NCBI RefSeq assembly: GCF_029167645.1
Contig: NZ_CP119147.1
Coordinates: 3,658,001-3,722,000, forward strand
Source of the DNA: Streptomyces sp. AM 2-1-1
GTDB lineage: Bacteria > Actinomycetota > Actinomycetes > Streptomycetales > Streptomycetaceae
DNA: 64,000 bases
Direction: 5' to 3'
Part shown: in pieces, positions 45,524 to 53,958 of the stretch
Layout of the letters: every line of letters starts with the position of its first letter
Numbering within the stretch: position 1 is the stretch's first letter
The notes under the pieces: generated by a model
Seen by the model: only the letters and a program-made list of their open reading frames with translations
What the model was told of the DNA's origin: nothing
Databases searched by the model: none
Made by a program: the position numbers and the translations under genes

Positions 45524-47254
45524 GTGAGCACCGAGAACGAGGGCCACGAGGGCGCCGCGGTCCCCGACGTACCGCCCGCTCCGTCCGCACCTCCCGTGCC
45601 GGCCGCCGCTCCCGAGGACCCGCGCCGGGCCACGCCTCCCGCGCCCGGCGCCCCGGCCACCGCACATCAGGACGACGCGGCTCGGGCGGCGCACGCCGAG
45701 CCGTCCCACGAACCGCCGTACGCGGACGGCCGGGGCGGCGACTCCTCCCCGTCTGCCGAGCCCGCCGGACCGTACGGCACCACTCCCGCACCGGCCGACC
45801 AGCGACCGGCCGCGCCCGCGCAGCCGGATGCCGCGCACGCTCCGGCCCCCGACCCCGCGCAGGGCCGGCCGCAGGCGCCCGCGCACGCTCCGGGGGCCGA
45901 CGCGACGCAGCAGCTCCCGCCGCACACCCCCGCCTACCCTGCGCCGCACACGCCCGCGCCCGCCTACCCGGCACCGCAGGGTGCACCGGCGTACCCGGCA
46001 CCGCACAACGCGGCGCCGGCCGGCTCGTGGCCGCCCCCGGCCCCGCCGGCCGTCCCGGCGTACGCCGGTGGCGGCGACGGCCACGGTGGCACCGTCTGGG
46101 GCGCCTCCGCCGAGCAGGAGCCCAAGGGCCCCCGCAAGCGCCGGGCCGGCGGGCTCGTCGCGATGGTCGCCGTGGCGGCGCTGGTCGCGGGCGGGGTCGG
46201 CGGCGCCCTCGGCTTCTGGGCCGCGGACAGCAATGACGACGGCTCCTCCGGTTCGACGACGATCAGCGCCTCCGACAGCCCGAAGGCGCTCAAGCGCGCC
46301 GACGGCACCGTGGCGGGCGTCGCGGCCAAGTCCCTTCCCAGCGTCGTCACGATCGACGCGCAGAACGGCGACGGCGAGGGCGGCACGGGCACCGGCTTCG
46401 TGTACGACAAGGAAGGCCACATCCTCACCAACAACCACGTGGTCGCCTCCGCCGCGGAGAGCGGGCAGCTCACCGCGACCTTCTCCGACGGCAAGAAGTA
46501 CGAAGCTGAGGTGGTCGGCCGCGCCGAGGGCTACGACGTCGCCGTCATCAAGCTGAAGAACGCCCCGTCCGGCCTGAACCCGCTGGCCCTCGGCAACTCC
46601 GACAACGTGGCGGTCGGCGACTCGACCATCGCGATCGGCGCCCCGTTCGGCCTCTCCAACACGGTCACGACCGGCATCATCAGCGCGAAGAACCGCCCGG
46701 TCGCTTCCAGCGACGGCTCCTCGTCCAGCAGCAGCTCCTACATGAGCGCGCTCCAGACGGACGCCTCGATCAACCCGGGCAACTCCGGCGGCCCGCTGCT
46801 CGACGCCACCGGCGCCGTGATCGGCATCAACTCCGCCATCCAGTCGACCGGCAGCGGCGCCCAGACCCAGGCCGGTTCCATCGGCCTCGGCTTCGCCATC
46901 CCGATCAACCAGGCGAAGAACGTCGCCGAGCAGCTGATCAAGACCGGCCAGCCCGTCTACCCGGTCATCGGCGCGACGGTCTCCATGTCGGAGACCGGCG
47001 ACGGCGCGGTCATCTCCGACCAGGGCTCCGGCAGCACCGCCGCCGTTGCCGCGGACGGGCCGGCCGCCAAGGCGGGCCTCAAGGCGGGCGACGTCATCAC
47101 CAAGTTCAACGACACCCCGGTCGACAGCGGCCCGACTCTCATCGGCGAGATCTGGACCCACAAGCCGGGCGACCGCGTCACGTTGACCTACGAGCGCGAC
47201 GGCAAGGAGTCCACCGTCGAACTCACCCTGGGCGAGCGCAAGGGCGACAGCTGA
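45524..47254 (+). CDS. HtrA/DegP-like membrane serine protease
   Basis: 576 residues. The first 200 residues are cytosolic, low-complexity Pro/Ala with PAYPAPH repeats. One membrane span (about 206-230) follows, then an external trypsin-like domain: LTNNHVVASAAES (His), GYDVAVIKL (Asp) and SINPGNSGGPLLDA (Ser). Residues 480-570 form a PDZ domain (AKAGLKAGDVITKFND). GAGGAG lies before the GTG. The protein should degrade or process misfolded exported proteins. Confidence 0.94.
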   Translation: MSTENEGHEGAAVPDVPPAPSAPPVPAAAPEDPRRATPPAPGAPATAHQDDAARAAHAEPSHEPPYADGRGGDSSPSAEPAGPYGTTPAPADQRPAAPAQPDAAHAPAPDPAQGRPQAPAHAPGADATQQLPPHTPAYPAPHTPAPAYPAPQGAPAYPAPHNAAPAGSWPPPAPPAVPAYAGGGDGHGGTVWGASAEQEPKGPRKRRAGGLVAMVAVAALVAGGVGGALGFWAADSNDDGSSGSTTISASDSPKALKRADGTVAGVAAKSLPSVVTIDAQNGDGEGGTGTGFVYDKEGHILTNNHVVASAAESGQLTATFSDGKKYEAEVVGRAEGYDVAVIKLKNAPSGLNPLALGNSDNVAVGDSTIAIGAPFGLSNTVTTGIISAKNRPVASSDGSSSSSSSYMSALQTDASINPGNSGGPLLDATGAVIGINSAIQSTGSGAQTQAGSIGLGFAIPINQAKNVAEQLIKTGQPVYPVIGATVSMSETGDGAVISDQGSGSTAAVAADGPAAKAGLKAGDVITKFNDTPVDSGPTLIGEIWTHKPGDRVTLTYERDGKESTVELTLGERKGDS

Positions 47255-47275
47255 CCGGCTACGCTGTAGGCCGTT

Positions 47276-47303
47276 CCCCGGCGGTGGCACCGCCGCTCCG
47301 GGG
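47276..47303 (+). terminator. Hairpin between the protease gene and the tRNA
   Basis: CCCCGG/CCGGGG outer stem with an inner GCGGT/ACCGC hairpin. It would end the htrA transcript just before the tRNA. Confidence 0.6.
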
Positions 47304-47308
47304 ACCGG

Positions 47309-47398
47309 GGTGGGTTGCCCGAGCGGCCTAAGGGAACGGTCTTGAAAACCGTCGTGGCAGCGATGTCACCGTGGGTTCAAATCCCACACCCACCGCCA
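47309..47398 (+). tRNA. tRNA-Ser(UGA)
   Basis: 90 nt including encoded CCA. Acceptor GGTGGGT pairs with ACCCACC, anticodon loop CTTGAAA (TGA), a long variable arm, T arm GTGGGTTCAAATCCCAC. It serves as the integration site of the mobile element that starts here. Confidence 0.97.
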
Positions 47399-47417
47399 GG
47401 TGAGAGAAGCAGCAGGT

Positions 47418-47454
47418 CAGAGGGCGGGTCTCCGGAACGGAGGCCCGCCCTCTG
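47418..47454. terminator. Hairpin after tRNA-Ser
   Basis: A 16-bp stem (CAGAGGGCGGGTCTCC against its complement with one G-U) with a 5-base loop, between the tRNA and the int stop. It can end both transcripts. Confidence 0.8.
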
Positions 47455-47534
47455 CATTCACCTTGTCTCACCTCACACCCCTGATTCCCGGTGCCGACCA
47501 GGGCGTGTGGGCCATACGCGGGCCAGGATCGGCC

Positions 47535-48938
47535 CTACTCCTCGGCGCGAAGCCCCAGCTCAACGAGCCGGTTGGCCGCAGCCGAACCGCCCTTGAGGAG
47601 CTTGGCGTAGAACCGGTAGAGCACCGCGAGGCTGTGGCCGGCGCGATAAGCGGCCTCCACCGGGTCCATGCCGGACTTGATCCACAGCGAGATCGCGGCG
47701 TGCCGCAGGGAGTACGGGACCTCGGCCAACGCGGTCCGAAGCTCCTGTTCGCTGAGTACTGCCTTCCGTGCCTCGCTCCAGACCCCGGAGTATTCGTTCG
47801 ACGTCAGACGGCCGCCACGCACCGCCGGGAACAGTCGGCCGTCTGGTGCGACGCCGAAGCGAGCGATGTGGGCGCGGACCATGCGCACGTATATCGGCGG
47901 GACGGGAACGGCGCGTACGGCCCTCCGCGCCCGGTGCTTTAGGCCACGCTCGTCGTGCGACTTCCCGCTGTCGGTCCAGCCGCCCCCGACTTCCGGGTGG
48001 CTTTCCGACACCAGCACTTCACCCCACGCCTCCGGCTCGCTCTCTGGCGGCAGGATGAAGTCCGATTCCTTGAGCGCTGCGGCTTCGCCGGGCCGCGTTG
48101 CCACGTAGTAGACGGCCCCGTAGAACGCTTCCAGACGCTCACCGCGTTCTCCCTGCGCGGCCACGGCGGCGAGTAGAGCGCGAGCGAGCCGAGGGCCGGG
48201 CACCCACCGGAAATCGACCTCGTCCGAGGTCTGCGGAGCGGCCCAGTCCACCGACAGGAATGGGTGGCGTGTGAGGAGGGCCCGTTCCTCAACTGCGTAA
48301 CGGAAGGCGTTGCTCAGAACCATGCGCTTTCGGTTGGCGGTGTTCTCCGCCGCAGGTTTCCCGTTCAGGAGCCGGGAAAGCGCCGTGAGTGCCGCTCGCA
48401 CGTGCTCCGGCTTCGCGGCTTCGTCCACCCGCATCGAATGCTGCCCAACCCACTCCAGTGCCTTCCGGACGTCGTCGGGGGGTTCTTGGGCGTCGGAGCG
48501 CGAGATGATCTGATTCTTCGGGCCGTCCACGGCTCGAAACGCCCACTGGTACAGAGCGGTACGTAGTACGCGGGCATCAGGTCGGGCGCTGGGCCCAGTC
48601 GTGAAGACGGGTGTCACAACTGCAAGGGATTCCGCAATGCTTGCTCGATGCTTCGCAGCCGCCCCGGGCCACTTCATCAGCGCGTACGCCTTGGCGTGCT
48701 CGAACCATGTTGGCATTGCGAGGGCGGCAAGCTCCTTCTCAGGAAGACCGGTCTCCTCGTCGAACTGCTGGCCCGCTCGCAGAGCAGCCATGAGCTGAGA
48801 GCGGCGACCATCGGCCTGCGGTTTGAGGGTGAAGCTTTTCGAGTGCCCCTCGGCTCCCACACGCCAGCGGAGTTCCCAGGGCTTCGGCCGGCCTTTGCGT
48901 TGCCGGATGGACCAGATGACGACATCGAAGGTGAGCAT
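47535..48938 (-). CDS. int: Tyrosine-family integrase
   Basis: 467 residues. Catalytic residues: Arg282 in VATRPGEAA, Arg412/His413 in PYSLRHAAISLW (the box-II His-x-x-Arg reads Tyr-Ser-Leu-Arg, as in other AICE integrases), Gly-His434-435 and nucleophile Tyr444 in YRFYAK. A SAM-like/core-binding domain covers residues 75-215. It recombines attP with the tRNA-Ser attB. GGAG precedes the ATG. A hairpin (48951-48980) separates it from xis. Confidence 0.95.
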   Translation of the reverse strand: MLTFDVVIWSIRQRKGRPKPWELRWRVGAEGHSKSFTLKPQADGRRSQLMAALRAGQQFDEETGLPEKELAALAMPTWFEHAKAYALMKWPGAAAKHRASIAESLAVVTPVFTTGPSARPDARVLRTALYQWAFRAVDGPKNQIISRSDAQEPPDDVRKALEWVGQHSMRVDEAAKPEHVRAALTALSRLLNGKPAAENTANRKRMVLSNAFRYAVEERALLTRHPFLSVDWAAPQTSDEVDFRWVPGPRLARALLAAVAAQGERGERLEAFYGAVYYVATRPGEAAALKESDFILPPESEPEAWGEVLVSESHPEVGGGWTDSGKSHDERGLKHRARRAVRAVPVPPIYVRMVRAHIARFGVAPDGRLFPAVRGGRLTSNEYSGVWSEARKAVLSEQELRTALAEVPYSLRHAAISLWIKSGMDPVEAAYRAGHSLAVLYRFYAKLLKGGSAAANRLVELGLRAEE

Positions 48939-48950
48939 GTGTCTCCATGA

Positions 48951-48980
48951 AGAGAGGGCCCGCCGTAGCGGGCCCTCTCT
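48951..48980 (-). terminator. Hairpin between xis and int
   Basis: Perfect 13-bp stem AGAGAGGGCCCGC with a 4-base loop. Lying between the xis stop (49000) and the int start (48938), it may reduce read-through from xis into int. Confidence 0.75.
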
Positions 48981-48999
48981 TGGTCAGGTTGGTGCGGAC

Positions 49000-49185
49000 T
49001 CAGGCGGCTTCCTCGTACCTGGCGAGCCAGGCGTCAAGGTCGGCTCGGCGTACGCGCACCTGGTGGTTCGGGAGCTTGATGAGCTTGGGTGCGAGGCCCC
49101 GTGCGCGAAGCCGGTAGAACGCGGCGCGAGACATGTTGAGTTCGGCGAGGACTTCGGGGAGCTTGAGCATCTGAGGGCGGGCCAT
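49000..49185 (-). CDS. xis: Excisionase, MerR/AlpA-like HTH
   Basis: 61 residues. A winged HTH of the excisionase class: LPEVLAELNMSRAAFYRLRARG, then the KLIKLPNHQVRVRRADLDAWL wing. It bends att DNA and drives Int toward excision. GAAGGAG lies seven to eight bases before the ATG 49185. Confidence 0.93.
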   Translation of the reverse strand: MARPQMLKLPEVLAELNMSRAAFYRLRARGLAPKLIKLPNHQVRVRRADLDAWLARYEEAA

Positions 49186-49214
49186 CGTGTGGGCTCCTTC
49201 GAGACGTCTGGTCG

Positions 49215-49458
49215 CCACAGAAACCACGTAATACACAGAAACCCTGTCCGGGTGGTCTGACCTGCGGGTTTGGTGGTGGGGGTGGGCTGCCACAGAAAGC
49301 GCGGGAAGTTCCACAGAAATAAGGGGCCGGTGGGCGGCTCGTATTTGTGTGGTTCTTCTGCGGGTTTCTGTGGCAGCCGCCCCGGGACCGCTCGGGGCGG
49401 TGCTGTCCCAGCTCAGGGGTGGTGTGGCGTTATTTCTGTGATTCTGTGGTTTCTGTGG
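49215..49458. repeat. Iteron-type array: CCACAGAAA four forward, four reverse
   Basis: Forward (CCACAGAAA or one-mismatch) at 49215, 49233, 49290 and 49311. Reverse (TTTCTGTGG or one-mismatch) at 49365, 49433, 49441 and 49450. The eight copies span the xis-replication gene gap, and the order is 4 forward then 4 reverse. Candidate replication origin or Xis/Int arm sites. Confidence 0.75.
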
Positions 49459-49464
49459 CGGGGT

Positions 49465-51015
49465 TCAGGCGGTGGGTTCGCTGAGCTGGGGGTGGGTGAG
49501 GTAGCGCGGGGAGGGTGGCCGGCCGCGTCCTCCCGTCTTGGCGACGGGTTGGGCCCGGACGTACCCGTGGTCTTCCAACAGGTCCAGGGCGGGGTCCAGG
49601 TCCGCGACGGTGGGGAACTCGGCGCGGGAGAGCTTGGTCATGACCTCGCGTTTGCTGACCTCGGCCCACTGGTTGGCCCGAAGCAGGTCCAGGACGGTGC
49701 GGGCGCGGTTGGCGGTGTGGTCGGCTCCCATGAGGTCGAACACCGTCAGGGCGTGGCCGGTGAAGTAGTCCGCGAGCTTGATGGCGTCGCGCATGGTGTC
49801 GGCGGTGACGGGCTGGGTGTGCCCGTTCTCCGTGTGCGCGGCCAGGTGGAGCAGCCCGGCAAGTCGGGCGGTCGCGCCGCCCAGCTTCGCGGCCCAGTTC
49901 CGGATGTGCCCCAGGTCCCCGCCCCGCTTCCGCAGCCGGGGTTCCTGCCGACGCTCGTAAGCGGCCAGGGCCTCGTTGGCCTCGGGGGTGAGCTGGAGTA
50001 CGGCCGGATCGGTCCAGCCCGCCAGAGACATCACCAGCGAGGTGACGCGTTCCTCGTAAAGGTCGGCCACGTCCTCGGCCAGGGGCTCGGGGGTGACTTC
50101 CCGATAGCCCACCAGGTCTTCGGGGAGGGAGTACAGGAACCTGCCCAACAGGCCCCTGTCCCCTGCTCCCTTGATGCGGCTGATGTCTTCCAGGACGGAG
50201 GGCTGAACGGTCTGACCCATGGTGAGTGCGGGGGAGTCGATGAACTCCTCCCGCCCCCTACGGTCCACCCGCAGGCGGTCCCCGGCGTGGCCTTTGAGGA
50301 AGGGCTCCATGTTGGGGGTGCCGGAGTAGCGTCCGGCGATGATGTCGAAGATCCCGCCCTCGGCCGACATCACCGACAACCTGCCGCCCTGTTCCGCGAG
50401 TAGTGAGGAGATGACTTCCGGGGTGGCGTCGTCGGCCAGCAGCCGGGGCTTGTTGGGCACGGTGACGGCCTCGGCGGCCTGCCCGAGGCTGATGGCTTCG
50501 GCCATGAGCTGATCGCGCTTGTCGGCGTCCGCGCGGGCTGCCTTGGTAGCCGCGTTGTCCGCGACTTCCTTGGCGAGGCGTGCGGTGAGTTCGGCCTCGA
50601 TGATCGCCCCGGCCGCCTTGGTGGCCATCAGCTTCTCGCACGTGTAGAGCGGGTCCGTCATCAGTCCGAACACCGCGCTCTTGCGGCTGCCCGGGGGCAG
50701 CGCCATGACGACGAACAGGTTCAGCGGTTCCCGCCACCGGCCTCGGACATGGACGGTGGCGCGGCCTCCGGCAGCGGTCGCCAGGACCGCGAGAGCGAGC
50801 GACCCCGCAGCATCCACCGACGTTTGCGTCTCCTCCGCGACCCCGCGCACGAAGTCACCGAGCCAGGGAGGGAAGACCTCCGTGGGGAACGCCGGCAGTT
50901 CGCGGCGGGCGGTCAGCGGGATCGGGTCGTCCCACGAAGCCGCGGCTTCCTGCTGTGCGCCCTGGGCGTCGAAGTAGGCCCACAGCTCGGAACTTTCCAT
51001 CGGCTGGGTGCTCAT
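49465..51015 (-). CDS. DUF3987 (YfjI-type) replication helicase-like protein
   Basis: 516 residues. The DUF3987 domain resembles helicase-primase proteins of phage and plasmids. The nucleotide-binding loop reads PPGSRKS (residues 107-113), a divergent Walker A (arginine in place of glycine). The N-terminal region QTSVDAAGSLALAVLATAAGG is typical. It starts four bases inside the Prim-Pol gene end, so the two are translated as a unit: Prim-Pol synthesises primers, this protein likely unwinds or loads at the origin. Confidence 0.85.
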   Translation of the reverse strand: MSTQPMESSELWAYFDAQGAQQEAAASWDDPIPLTARRELPAFPTEVFPPWLGDFVRGVAEETQTSVDAAGSLALAVLATAAGGRATVHVRGRWREPLNLFVVMALPPGSRKSAVFGLMTDPLYTCEKLMATKAAGAIIEAELTARLAKEVADNAATKAARADADKRDQLMAEAISLGQAAEAVTVPNKPRLLADDATPEVISSLLAEQGGRLSVMSAEGGIFDIIAGRYSGTPNMEPFLKGHAGDRLRVDRRGREEFIDSPALTMGQTVQPSVLEDISRIKGAGDRGLLGRFLYSLPEDLVGYREVTPEPLAEDVADLYEERVTSLVMSLAGWTDPAVLQLTPEANEALAAYERRQEPRLRKRGGDLGHIRNWAAKLGGATARLAGLLHLAAHTENGHTQPVTADTMRDAIKLADYFTGHALTVFDLMGADHTANRARTVLDLLRANQWAEVSKREVMTKLSRAEFPTVADLDPALDLLEDHGYVRAQPVAKTGGRGRPPSPRYLTHPQLSEPTA

Positions 51016-51926
51016 GCCGCGCTCGCCTCCCGTGCGCCGCCACGGACGAGGCCGGAGCGGATCGCGGTACGGCTCTCGGACGCGGACAGGCCGGCCGACT
51101 GTCCGGCGCTCATCAGCTCGCTGGTGACGGTGGCCTCGGTCAGGTCCTCGGTGCGGATGAGGCGGGCCAGGGCGTAGGCGGCGAAGTACACCGACCGATT
51201 ACGACCGCCCTCGCGGGCGGACAGCACCTTTTCCAGCTCCCCGCGCAGGGCGGTGGTGCTGTAGGCGGTGGCGTTGCGCATCCGGGCCGACAACTCGGAG
51301 AGAGGCATCGGGGCCGGTGCGGGCGGGGTGGTGAGCAGGTCACCGAGCCACGCAGGGAGGGGGGCGGCCGGGGCTTCGTGAATGACCTCATAGCCCCCGG
51401 TGCCGACCAGGCTTCCGGCGCCGACCACGTACCCGCCCCAAGCCCGGGTGTCGACCTTCCAGCCCAGGGTGCCGCCCGTGCTGCGTAGCGTCTTTCCCTC
51501 GGGGGCGGTGAAGTACAGGTGCTGTCCGCCACGGCGGGTGCGCACGGTGTACGTCTCGGTCGGCAGCCGCTCACCAGCGCGCTCGCACAGGGCGGCGAAC
51601 ACGTCCAGCCCATCGGCCATGCCCGCCCACTCGGACGGTGCCGTGTCGGCAGAGTCCTTGGGCAGGTCCAGGTCCACCACCACGAGGCCGGCGGGACCGG
51701 TGGCGATCCCGACGTTGTACGGGGCCGACTCCCAGCACGCGCGGATGCTGTCCGCGTCCAGGGTGGCCCGCTGCTCCGGGGTGCGGTGACCGTCCGAGCA
51801 ACGCCCGATGCCGGGGCAGTACCGCTCAGGGTGCCCGGCGGGCCGCTTGTCACCGGGGCGGACGGGGAAGACGGGCCAGCCGCGCGCGGCGGCCGTCAGA
51901 GCGGCGTTCAACAGGTGGGTGCTCAT
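51012..51926 (-). CDS. Bifunctional primase/polymerase (Prim-Pol)
   Basis: 304 residues. Active-site acids are present: VVVDLDLPK (Asp85, Asp87), GGQHLYF (His136) and KVDTRAWGGYVVGAGS (Asp159/Arg161). It can prime and extend DNA for the element's autonomous replication. GAGGAGG precedes the ATG. It contrasts with the degenerate core paralogue at 40663. Its stop overlaps the DUF3987 start by four bases (ATGA). Confidence 0.93.
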   Translation of the reverse strand: MSTHLLNAALTAAARGWPVFPVRPGDKRPAGHPERYCPGIGRCSDGHRTPEQRATLDADSIRACWESAPYNVGIATGPAGLVVVDLDLPKDSADTAPSEWAGMADGLDVFAALCERAGERLPTETYTVRTRRGGQHLYFTAPEGKTLRSTGGTLGWKVDTRAWGGYVVGAGSLVGTGGYEVIHEAPAAPLPAWLGDLLTTPPAPAPMPLSELSARMRNATAYSTTALRGELEKVLSAREGGRNRSVYFAAYALARLIRTEDLTEATVTSELMSAGQSAGLSASESRTAIRSGLVRGGAREASAA

Positions 51927-52630
51927 GCTGCCGCCTCCTCGGTGCGGGTGAGGAACGCGGTACCGATCCATCGGGTGTAGGCGGGCGGCAGCGCCTCGCG
52001 CAGGGCCAGGTGGTCATGGGACCAGCCGATGCCCTTGGCCTCGCGGATCTCCTGCACGGTGGCCTTGCCCCCGCCCTTGCCGTAGGCGGCGACGTAGGGG
52101 CCGTCGAAGTATTCGCCGTGCCGCCACCCCCGCACCCTGCCCCGGTGCACGGGGTGCGCCGGCTGCGGGGCGGTCCAGTTGCCCAGCTCGAAGTAGCGGT
52201 GCATCAGCACGGCCAAGGAGAACTGCTCACCGCACAGCCGCAGGTCTTTACGGACCTCGGAGCCGGCCACGTTCTCGATGACGTAGGGCCGGCCGACGAT
52301 GTCGAGCGCGGCCCGGGTGGGCGCGATGAGACGAGGGTGCCGGCGGCCCGTGCGGACGTTGCGGGCGGCGTTCGTGCCCTTGGTCGGCGCTCCCTCTCCC
52401 TGGCAGGGGGGCGAGGCGTGGATGAAGTCGAACTCGTGCCCGTGCTCGCGGATGAACGCCACGGCGTCGCCCTGGTGGAAGGCGTCACCGCAGTAGTCGG
52501 GCTGGGCCTTGATGTCGACGCCGGTGACGTGCCAGCCGAGATCCTGGTAGCCGCGTGCCGCGCCACCGATGCAGCAGAACGCGTCAAGCACTCGAAGGCG
52601 GGATCGCCGGATGGGGGTGGGTTGAGTCAT
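51923..52630 (-). CDS. C5 DNA-cytosine methyltransferase
   Basis: 235 residues, compact. Motif I VLDAFCCIGGAARGY, catalytic SPPCQG (Cys76), ENV (IENVAG, Glu119) and a C-terminal LREALPPAYTRWIGTAF like motif IX/X are present. A normal target-recognition domain between motifs VIII and IX is very short. No restriction endonuclease is adjacent; it may mark element DNA or protect it from a host or element methyl-dependent nuclease. Overlaps Prim-Pol by four bases; AGGAG precedes its ATG. It begins an operon behind a duplicated leader. Confidence 0.9.
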   Translation of the reverse strand: MTQPTPIRRSRLRVLDAFCCIGGAARGYQDLGWHVTGVDIKAQPDYCGDAFHQGDAVAFIREHGHEFDFIHASPPCQGEGAPTKGTNAARNVRTGRRHPRLIAPTRAALDIVGRPYVIENVAGSEVRKDLRLCGEQFSLAVLMHRYFELGNWTAPQPAHPVHRGRVRGWRHGEYFDGPYVAAYGKGGGKATVQEIREAKGIGWSHDHLALREALPPAYTRWIGTAFLTRTEEAAA

Positions 52631-52640
52631 GCTGGGGGTT

Positions 52641-52710
52641 CTCCTGTTTCTGCGAAGGGACAAGGGAGCCGGGGCGGTCGCGGTCTTGTGGTGAGAGGCG
52701 ACCGCCCCGG
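52641..52710 (-). promoter_or_regulatory. Duplicated hairpin leader, copy 1 (before the methyltransferase)
   Basis: Contains a perfect 13-bp stem CCGGGGCGGTCGC with its complement (52669-52710) and a 24-base segment identical to 58981-59004, followed by the ribosome site and ATG. It may be terminator or attenuator, and lies directly after the Spd-type gene stop. Confidence 0.65.
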
Positions 52711-52716
52711 GCACAG

Positions 52717-53322
52717 CTACTGGTGCTCGGTGGGTGCGGGCAGCTCCGGCAGCCCGGCGCGGGTGAGTGCGGCGGGGTCGTAGCCGGGCAGGGAGGCGCG
52801 GGTGATGAGCGCGGTGGCGAGCTGTTCGGCATAGGCCGCCCCGGCGTGCGCCACCTCGATCTGCGCTCCGGCCCGGAGGGCTTCGACGCGTTCGACGTGT
52901 GCGTGTTCCTCACGCCGCACGGTGGTGTGCCGTTCGTGGGCGGCGCGGTCGCGGCGGTCGGTGCGCCAGTACCGGGCGGCGATCCCGTACGCCACGGCGG
53001 TGGCCACCGCCCACAGCAGGATCGGCAGCGACCATCCATCGGCGTATCCGGAGACCCCCGCGAGTGCGAGCGCTCCGGAGGTGGCGAACGCGGTCCCCGC
53101 CAGGACCCCGTCACCACCCCCACGCCCCGTGGCGGCGAAAGCGCCGGCCGTTGCCGCTCCGGCCGTCAGCACGACCATCAACGCGGCGTTGCCGGCGCTG
53201 TGTTCGGCTCCGTTGGCGTTCCAGATGCGCCCCAGGATCAACACGGTTGAGGTGGCCACGACCGGGGCGACCTTGGGGGCGGCGTGGGTGAGCCAGTGGT
53301 GCTGGGTGAGGGGTTCGTTCAT
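52717..53322 (-). CDS. Four-span membrane protein (Spd-type)
   Basis: 201 residues with about four membrane segments between 20 and 130 and a charged helical C-terminal domain with RREEHAHVERVEALRAGAQ. Resembles SpdB-like proteins that help spread conjugative plasmids through the mycelium. GGAGG lies before ATG 53322. In an operon run with the 62-aa and 99-aa genes. Confidence 0.75.
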   Translation of the reverse strand: MNEPLTQHHWLTHAAPKVAPVVATSTVLILGRIWNANGAEHSAGNAALMVVLTAGAATAGAFAATGRGGGDGVLAGTAFATSGALALAGVSGYADGWSLPILLWAVATAVAYGIAARYWRTDRRDRAAHERHTTVRREEHAHVERVEALRAGAQIEVAHAGAAYAEQLATALITRASLPGYDPAALTRAGLPELPAPTEHQ

Positions 53323-53333
53323 GACGTGACCTC

Positions 53334-53522
53334 CTACAGGTCCGGGATGGCGGCGACGACTGCGGCGGTGAGTTCGTTGATGGGGCCGGAGGCTCCGGTG
53401 GAGGCGAGGAAGAAGCCGAACATGGCGGCGATGAAGGCGGAGCCCCATCCGAGGGTCTTAGAGCGCAGGAGGAAGAACAGGACGAGGCCGAACAGGGCAA
53501 CGAGGGAGACGGTGAGGGTCAT
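53334..53522 (-). CDS. Small two-span membrane protein
   Basis: 62 residues, two hydrophobic segments (VSLVALFGLVLFFLL and SAFIAAMFGFFLAS). No recognised motif. Starts in ATGA overlap with the 99-aa gene's stop (53519-53522), so it is translationally coupled. Confidence 0.75.
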   Translation of the reverse strand: MTLTVSLVALFGLVLFFLLRSKTLGWGSAFIAAMFGFFLASTGASGPINELTAAVVAAIPDL

Positions 53523-53818
53523 CGGGACTGTCCCTTCGAGGTGGTCTTGAAGGCGGGCTTCCTGGGGGTGTCGGTGCCGTCGCGGTAGAGGCGCAGCCAG
53601 AGGTTGTAGAGGTGGCGGCCGACGCGGATGCGCTTGCGCTCGCCCCGGCAGCGGCGGCAGGTCTTGCCGGGCCGGAGGTTGCCGCGCCGGTCCTTCTTGA
53701 GCGCGTAGCCGAATCCCTTGCACTTGCGGCAGTCCCCGAACGGGCTTGCCGCGCACAGACTGGCGTAACTGAGGGTGACTATGAGCAGGCAGGCGCTAGC
53801 AAGGAGAACGAGGGTCAT
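53519..53818 (-). CDS. Small zinc-ribbon protein with N-terminal membrane segment
   Basis: 99 residues. A short hydrophobic N terminus is followed by CRKCKGFGY and CRRCRGE, DnaJ-like CxxCxGxG zinc halves, then a basic tail. GGAAGG lies six bases before ATG 53818. Its promoter region contains the TGCTAG array. Confidence 0.75.
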   Translation of the reverse strand: MTLVLLASACLLIVTLSYASLCAASPFGDCRKCKGFGYALKKDRRGNLRPGKTCRRCRGERKRIRVGRHLYNLWLRLYRDGTDTPRKPAFKTTSKGQSR

Positions 53819-53948
53819 GGAATGCCTTCCAGGCGGGGTTCCGGGGGTTTGCGCAGGTGGGATGCTAGGTGCGAGATCCCTGTTGGGGGCCGGTTCGGGG
53901 TGCTAGCGGGGGTGCTAGACCTAGCAGCGGTGGCTGCTAGGTCTAGCA
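53796..53948. repeat. TGCTAG array with 16-bp palindrome after traB (candidate transfer locus)
   Basis: Seven TGCTAG/CTAGCA hexamers at 53796, 53863, 53901, 53913, 53921, 53935 and 53943. The last four lie in a perfect 16-bp inverted repeat (53913-53948) with a 4-base loop, 10 bases after the TraB gene stop. In pSVH1 and similar elements TraB binds an octamer array (clt) next to its gene. Confidence 0.65.
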
Positions 53949-53958
53949 GCGCCCCGGG

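Noticed and set aside
45313..46236. Alternate-frame ORF at the htrA start
   Set aside because: Lies in a different frame of the Pro/Ala-rich region of the protease gene and has no domain.
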